Below, in pieces: positions 23,433 to 27,698 of a stretch of DNA of 27,698 bases. The stretch spans positions 1 to 27,698 of the forward strand of contig CADBPX010000021.1 in assembly GCA_902796625.1 (NCBI GenBank), read 5' to 3'. The stretch comes from an uncultured Pseudomonadota bacterium. Lineage in GTDB: Bacteria > Pseudomonadota > Alphaproteobacteria > RF32 > CAG-239. A program made the position numbers and the translations under genes. The notes under the pieces are model-generated. The model did not search any database. It saw only the letters and a list, made by a program, of their open reading frames with translations, and was not told where the DNA came from. Numbering within the stretch: the stretch's first letter is position 1; each line of letters starts with the position of its first letter.

Positions 23433-23499
23433 ATAAGCGAATCGCCCGAAGAATCGCCGTAAAAATAAAAAAAATGCTGTCAAGAAAATTAATTGCATT

Positions 23500-23514
23500 G
23501 TTCTATAAAAGTTC
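23500..23514. promoter_or_regulatory. Candidate LexA-type SOS box upstream of dnaA
   Basis: GTTC-TATAAAA-GTTC exactly fits GTTC-N7-GTTC. The recA box, read on its minus strand, is GTTC-TATTTTT-GTTC, so the two share ATTGTTCTAT at the left edge and GTTCTA at the right. A TATAAA element lies inside the box. It is 317 bp before the dnaA ATG, so the controlled transcript is uncertain. Confidence 0.6.
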
Positions 23515-23621
23515 TATTGATTTGTATATTTTTTCCTGTTAACAATTTATTTACGTTTTAAATCAACCTCCGCGTTTTAAACAGAAAAACGTTGTAGTTG
23601 AGCGGAATGTCTTTGTTCTGA

Positions 23622-23640
23622 AAAACAAACGGGTTGTTTT
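23622..23640. other. Short perfect inverted repeat upstream of dnaA
   Basis: AAAACAA (23622-23628) and TTGTTTT (23634-23640) form a 7-bp stem with a 5-nt loop ACGGG. It could be an RNA hairpin in a long dnaA leader or a weak terminator. Function is not established. Confidence 0.4.
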
Positions 23641-23669
23641 GAGGAATAATACTTAGAAAAGACAAAACT

Positions 23670-23760
23670 AAAGCATTGTGCTAAGGGAATACCGAACTAA
23701 AGCATTGTTGCAGAGAGAAAAGCACTGTTGCAGGGGGTACTGAACTAAAGCATTGTTGCA
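23670..23760 (+). repeat. 49-bp imperfect tandem repeat (two units) upstream of dnaA
   Basis: Units 23670-23712 and 23719-23760 align with few changes and a 49-bp period. Each has an AAAGCA-(C/T)TGT-type element, a G-rich stretch (AAGGG or AGGGGG), then GAACTAAAGCATTGTTGCA, which is identical in both (23694-23712 and 23742-23760). The core GCATTGTTGC has complementary GCA/TGC ends. Four related elements therefore occur with spacings of 29, 20 and 28 bp. This suggests repeated protein-binding sites. Confidence 0.8.
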
Positions 23761-23830
23761 AATAAAGTTTTTTAAGTTAAAAAGATATCCGTGTATTAAG
23801 TATTAATTGTTGATTGAATAGGATAAAAAA

Positions 23831-25273
23831 ATGGCCGAAGAAGCAGTATATAATATAGAATATGATAATAATGCATCAATTAACGATCAATGGCAGGAAA
23901 TCTGCAGCCAATTAAAAATGGAATTTGGTGAGACCGCATTTGACAGTTGGCTTAAACCGTTAAGCGTAAGCTCTTTTGATAAGGGCATTATGCAAATCAG
24001 TGCGCCGACCGCGTTTATGAAAAACTGGGTTCTTGCACATTATTCGGAACGAATCCATAAAATTTGGGAACATAAAAATCCGGAAATTAAAAAAATTCAA
24101 ATTGTTGTCCAAAATATGATGACAACCAAAGATCGCGCTTCTTCTTTAAATGATACTTCTTTGCTTAAAAAAATAAAATCGACTCCGACTCCGCAATCAT
24201 TTTACGGCTTTAGTCCGGCGGCCAATTCTTATTATGAGCATGATGAATATTTGCAGTCAAAATTAAACCCGGCGTATACTTTTGAAAATTTTGTTGTCGG
24301 AAAAACCAATGAGTTTGCTTATGCTGCAGCGCATAAAGTTGCCGAGTCACGCAATGTTTCGTTTAATCCGCTGTTTTTATATTCCGGTGTCGGATTAGGC
24401 AAAACCCATCTTTTACACGCCATTGCTCAATACATTCAAAAGAATGATCCGTCACGCCATGTCGTATATATTTCCGCCGAGCAATTTTTATATAAATTTG
24501 TCAATGCATTAAGATATAAAGATACGGCAGCATTTAAGGAACAATTCCGCTCGGTTGATGTTTTAATGATTGATGACGTACAGTTTTTAGCCAACAAAGA
24601 AAAAACTCAAGATGAATTTTTCTATACCTTCAATTCATTGATGGAAGGCGGCCGGCAAATTATTCTTTCTGCCGACAAATCACCGAATGAGCTTGACGGC
24701 ATGGAATCGCGTTTGAAATCAAGACTAAACAGCGGATTGGTCGCTGATATTATGCCGACTGATTTTGATTTACGTCTGGGCATTTTGCAACGTAAAGCAA
24801 TGCAAATGGGTATTGATTTGCCGCAAAACGTTGCCGAGTTTCTGGCGCAAAAAATTTCCTCCAACATTCGTGAACTGGAGGGTTCGTTAAAACGAATCGC
24901 CGCCCATTCGCAACTGTTATCCAGTCATGAAATTACCTTGGATATGACGCAGGATGTTCTTAAAGATATGTTGCGTTCAATAGACCGCAAAACAACGATT
25001 GATGAAATTCAAAAGAAGGTGTCGGAATATTTCAATATTTCCGTCAAAGAAATGCAATCGTCCCGTCGGGCACGCAATGTAGCACGTCCGCGCCAGATAG
25101 CAATGTATTTAGCAAAACAGCTGACTTCTCGGTCGTTGCCGGAAATCGGCCGCAAGTTTGATCGTGATCATACAACGGTTATGCATGCAGTGCGCAAAGT
25201 TGAAGAACTTATTGTCGAAGATGCATCATTGGCAGAGAGCGTTGAAAGTTTAAGACGGAGCTTGGACAACTAA
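23831..25273 (+). CDS. dnaA: Chromosomal replication initiator protein DnaA
   Basis: DnaA binds DnaA boxes at the origin, opens the duplex and loads the helicase. The 480-residue protein has domain I (WQEICSQLKMEFGETAFDSWLKPL), a variable domain II (~100-145), and the AAA+ domain from YTFENFVVGKTNEFAYAAA with Walker A GVGLGKTH (186-193) and Walker B VDVLMIDDVQFL. The C-terminal helix-turn-helix has RARNVARPRQIAMYLAKQLT and the signature DRDHTTVMHAVRKVE (boxed here as the DnaA-box contact region). AGGA lies 8 nt before ATG 23831. The long upstream region suggests complex regulation. dnaN follows after 93 bp. Confidence 0.98.
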   Translation: MAEEAVYNIEYDNNASINDQWQEICSQLKMEFGETAFDSWLKPLSVSSFDKGIMQISAPTAFMKNWVLAHYSERIHKIWEHKNPEIKKIQIVVQNMMTTKDRASSLNDTSLLKKIKSTPTPQSFYGFSPAANSYYEHDEYLQSKLNPAYTFENFVVGKTNEFAYAAAHKVAESRNVSFNPLFLYSGVGLGKTHLLHAIAQYIQKNDPSRHVVYISAEQFLYKFVNALRYKDTAAFKEQFRSVDVLMIDDVQFLANKEKTQDEFFYTFNSLMEGGRQIILSADKSPNELDGMESRLKSRLNSGLVADIMPTDFDLRLGILQRKAMQMGIDLPQNVAEFLAQKISSNIRELEGSLKRIAAHSQLLSSHEITLDMTQDVLKDMLRSIDRKTTIDEIQKKVSEYFNISVKEMQSSRRARNVARPRQIAMYLAKQLTSRSLPEIGRKFDRDHTTVMHAVRKVEELIVEDASLAESVESLRRSLDN

Positions 25274-25366
25274 AAAAGCTGTTGACTACTTACGCTTTTA
25301 TCTTCTGTCGGAATAGTGTTTTTGCTATGTTAACGATGTAAAATAAATAAGAATCGGTGGATAAAG

Positions 25367-26485
25367 ATGAAATTTACAATAGAAAAAGCAGTTTTACTTA
25401 AAACTTTGGGCCATGCTCAAAATATTGTTGAGAAAAGAAATACCGTTCCGGTATTGTCAAATGTTCGGATTGAGGCCGGAAAAGACGGTATCAGCTTCAA
25501 AGCTACGGATATGGATACTGAAATTACCGAAATTGTTGATGCCAAAATTATGGAAAACGGCGCTATCACCGCTCCGGCTCACATGCTGTATGATATTGTA
25601 AGAAAGTTGGCTGACGGTTCTGATATAGAACTTACTTATCCAGATGAAAAGGATCAGTTATCTATCGCTTCCGGACGCTCTAAATTCTCATTATCAACCA
25701 TTGGGGTGGAAGATTTTCCGGTTATCTCCGATGATGCACTGCCGACAAATTTTGAAATGAAGCGTGAAGAATTAAAAGATGTTATTGATAGAACACAGTT
25801 TGCCGCATCAACCGAAGAAACCAGATACTATTTAAACGGTTTATATATTCACCCGAAAAATGAAGGTGAAACCAAGGTTTTACGCATTGTGGCAACTGAC
25901 GGCCATCGCTTAGCTTGCGTAGAATCGCCGTTACCGCAGGGTGCCGAGAATATGGAGGGTGTTATTTTACCGCGCAAAACCGTAGCCGAAATCCGTAAAC
26001 TGTTAGATGATACTGCAAGCGAATCGATTAAAATTGCTTTATCCGACAGCAAAGTTCGTTTCACTATGGAAGATATTACCTTGGCATCGAAGCTGATTGA
26101 CGGAACTTATCCGGATTATGAGCGCGTTATTCCAACCGATAATGATAAAATTTTGGAGCTGAATGTTAAAGCTTTGGCGACGGCGGTTGATCGTGTTTCC
26201 GTGGTAGCGGAACGAACCCGCGCAATCAAAGTTATTGCTAATAAAAATCACGTTATTATTACCACCTCAAGTCCGGACTTGGGAAGCGCTATTGAAGAAG
26301 TTGAAGCGGTATACGATAACGAGTCATTGGAAGTTGGTTATAATTTCCGTTATTTATTGGATATACTGTCTGAAATTAAAGGTGAAACCGCGCAATTCAG
26401 CTTTAGTGATGCGGCGTCGCCGTCAGTTATTCATGACACATCTGATTCCAGCGCCATTTATGTGCTGATGCCGATGCGAGTCTAA
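25367..26485 (+). CDS. dnaN: DNA polymerase III sliding clamp (beta subunit)
   Basis: DnaN forms the ring-shaped clamp that tethers polymerase III to DNA. The 372-residue protein has the three-domain clamp pattern: MKFTIEKAVLLKTLGHAQNIVEKRNTVPVLSNV at the start (a family landmark), ATDGHRLA in the middle, and a C-terminal YVLMPMRV that fits the VMPMR-type ending of the protein-binding cleft. ATG 25367 is preceded by GGTGG at about 8 nt. That same stretch, GGTGGATAA (25356-25364), differs by one base from a DnaA box. The gene lies 93 bp after dnaA, and recF begins one base after its stop codon. Confidence 0.98.
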   Translation: MKFTIEKAVLLKTLGHAQNIVEKRNTVPVLSNVRIEAGKDGISFKATDMDTEITEIVDAKIMENGAITAPAHMLYDIVRKLADGSDIELTYPDEKDQLSIASGRSKFSLSTIGVEDFPVISDDALPTNFEMKREELKDVIDRTQFAASTEETRYYLNGLYIHPKNEGETKVLRIVATDGHRLACVESPLPQGAENMEGVILPRKTVAEIRKLLDDTASESIKIALSDSKVRFTMEDITLASKLIDGTYPDYERVIPTDNDKILELNVKALATAVDRVSVVAERTRAIKVIANKNHVIITTSSPDLGSAIEEVEAVYDNESLEVGYNFRYLLDILSEIKGETAQFSFSDAASPSVIHDTSDSSAIYVLMPMRV

Positions 26486-26486
26486 C

Positions 26487-27695
26487 GTGAGTTTATTACA
26501 GCAAAAATTGCAGGAAATAATCAGATTAGAGTCAGGTGTTACATGCCTGACTTTAACTGATTTTAGAAATTATAAAAACCTACGGCTGGAAACCAGGATA
26601 GCCCCGATAATAATAACCGGTGAAAACGGTTCGGGAAAGACTAATATTTTGGAGGCTCTGTCATTTTTAACGCCGGGACGAGGTTTGCGCAGTGCCAAAC
26701 TCAGTGAAATAAAACGAATCCACCAAATTGATGATATTAATTTATTGGCAGCCGATTCTTGGAGCGTAGCGGCAGAAATTAAAAAAGCCGGAGAGTTGCA
26801 TACTATCGGTACAGCAGTGCAAAAAGGCAGCAGCGAATCCGCCGATGAAATTCATTCCTTTGAACGGCGAATCGTTAAAATCGACGGTCAAAAAATATCT
26901 CAACAAAGCGAGCTGGGAAAATATTTATCGGCAATATGGATAACACCGCAAATGGATCGCCTGTTTCAGGGAGGCCCTCAACCGCGCCGCAGTTTTCTTG
27001 ATCGGTTGGTTTACGCATTTGATCTGGAACATGCCAAGCGTACGGCGAATTTTGAGCATTTATATCGGCAGTGGTTTCAAATTTTAAAATCCGGCAAACC
27101 TGACCCGCACTGGCTTAAATCCATAGAGCGTGATATGGCGGCACTTGGTGTGGCCATCGCAGCGGCCCGCCGGGAACAGATTGCTCGCCTGAATACGTTT
27201 ATAGCACATGAACCGGATGATGTTTTTCCCAATGTTCGTCTTGAACTTGATGGAGAAATTGAAAAAATGTTGGATACGAATTCAGCTCTTAAAACAGAAG
27301 ATTATTATACCGACCTATTAGCCAAGCAGCGCCAACGGGTGATATACAGCGAATCCGTCGACGGTGTTAACCGCACTGATTTCAAGGTTTATTTTCAAAA
27401 GAAAAATATGCCGGCGGAATTGTGCTCAACCGGCGAACAAAAAGCGTTGTTGATAAGCATTATATTAGCACAAACCAAGTGCCAAATTTTAGATAAAGGT
27501 TTTGCGCCGATTTTACTTCTTGATGAAGTAACAGCTCACTTGGATGACTTGAAACGCGATGCTTTGCTACATAAAATTCAAGATTTGCATCTGCAAGCTT
27601 TCATTACTTCAACTGATGCGAAGAACTTCCACGTGTTGCAAGATTCGGCTCAGTTTTTGCAAATTAATAACGGCCAAATTTACCCGACTTTATAA
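26487..27695 (+). CDS. recF: DNA replication and repair protein RecF
   Basis: RecF is an SMC-like ATPase that with RecO and RecR loads RecA at single-stranded gaps. The 402-residue protein has Walker A GENGSGKT (45-52), a central region with PQMDRLFQGGPQPRRSFLDRLVY, the ABC signature STGEQKALLISIIL, and Walker B PILLLDEVTAHLD. The start is GTG 26487, one base after the dnaN stop codon. This gives about 12 to 15 extra residues before the conserved LTLTDFRNY compared with usual RecF, so a later TTG (26508) is possible, but no ATG fits. Translational coupling to dnaN is likely. The gene is complete, ending 3 bases before the window edge. Confidence 0.95.
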   Translation: MSLLQQKLQEIIRLESGVTCLTLTDFRNYKNLRLETRIAPIIITGENGSGKTNILEALSFLTPGRGLRSAKLSEIKRIHQIDDINLLAADSWSVAAEIKKAGELHTIGTAVQKGSSESADEIHSFERRIVKIDGQKISQQSELGKYLSAIWITPQMDRLFQGGPQPRRSFLDRLVYAFDLEHAKRTANFEHLYRQWFQILKSGKPDPHWLKSIERDMAALGVAIAAARREQIARLNTFIAHEPDDVFPNVRLELDGEIEKMLDTNSALKTEDYYTDLLAKQRQRVIYSESVDGVNRTDFKVYFQKKNMPAELCSTGEQKALLISIILAQTKCQILDKGFAPILLLDEVTAHLDDLKRDALLHKIQDLHLQAFITSTDAKNFHVLQDSAQFLQINNGQIYPTL

Positions 27696-27698
27696 AAA

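Larger units (their letters stand above)
23433..23830. other. Gene-free region upstream of dnaA
   Basis: No credible coding sequence is present in these 398 bp. The region holds a LexA-type box (23500-23514), a 7-bp hairpin (23622-23640) and a 49-bp imperfect tandem repeat (23670-23760), followed by AT-rich sequence with the dnaA ribosome-binding site AGGA. I found no TTATCCACA-type DnaA box, exact or with one mismatch, so I do not call it oriC. Confidence 0.7.

Noticed and set aside
23670..23760. CRISPR-like array
   Set aside because: Only two units, the spacers are themselves repeated, and there are no cas genes; it is a small tandem duplication.
25356..25364. DnaA box in front of dnaN
   Set aside because: GGTGGATAA differs from TGTGGATAA by one base and overlaps the region serving as the ribosome-binding site; too weak to call.

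Overview
This 27.7 kb window looks like chromosomal DNA of an AT-rich alphaproteobacterium. The evidence is the GAAC-N7-GAAC LexA-type box in front of recA, an IalB-family secreted protein, an alphaproteobacterial-style ParE, and the gene order mutM - small secreted protein - rpsT - dnaA - dnaN - recF. A host-associated or gut lineage is my inference from base composition and protein style. Most genes are housekeeping genes. I see no insertion sequence, prophage, CRISPR array, tRNA or rRNA.

Layout. 1-3.7 kb: the 5' part of fabI (minus), a YihY/BrkB membrane protein (plus), a glycosyltransferase interrupted by one in-frame TAA (minus) and an HD-domain phosphohydrolase (minus). 3.7-6.1 kb: recA with its SOS box and terminator, then two small membrane-protein genes (minus), each with a strong promoter and its own terminator. 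6.1-11.9 kb: class II aldolase fba (minus), parE (plus), and a tight minus-strand operon galE - terC - histidine phosphatase. 11.9-15.0 kb: a plus-strand operon dnaB - two tandem YcgN-type cysteine-cluster genes - YgjP-like metallopeptidase. 15.1-18.0 kb: an outer-membrane beta-barrel gene, an XRE regulator, an unidentified structured RNA gene of about 234 nt directly upstream of the regulator, and a DegT-type sugar aminotransferase. 18.0-23.0 kb: ialB-like - rlmN (minus), a CCA-adding-type nucleotidyltransferase (plus), a DnaJ-domain protein (minus), mutM and a small secreted protein (plus). 23.0-27.7 kb: rpsT, a 470-bp gene-free region, then dnaA, dnaN and recF.

DNA replication and repair dominate (recA, parE, dnaB, mutM, dnaA, dnaN, recF). 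Envelope functions form a second theme (fabI, glycosyltransferase, galE, DegT aminotransferase, beta-barrel protein, IalB-like protein).

The most interesting unexplained signal is the RNA at 16466-16699 (minus). It has its own promoter, a colinear 22-bp long-range stem closing a multi-hairpin junction, and a terminator that ends just before the start codon of an XRE regulator. I could not match it to tmRNA, RNase P RNA, 6S RNA, SRP RNA or a riboswitch class I know. The second is the dnaA upstream region, which carries a LexA-type box closely matching the recA box, plus a 49-bp imperfect tandem repeat, but no recognisable DnaA boxes. A perfect DnaA box instead lies between galE and dnaB.
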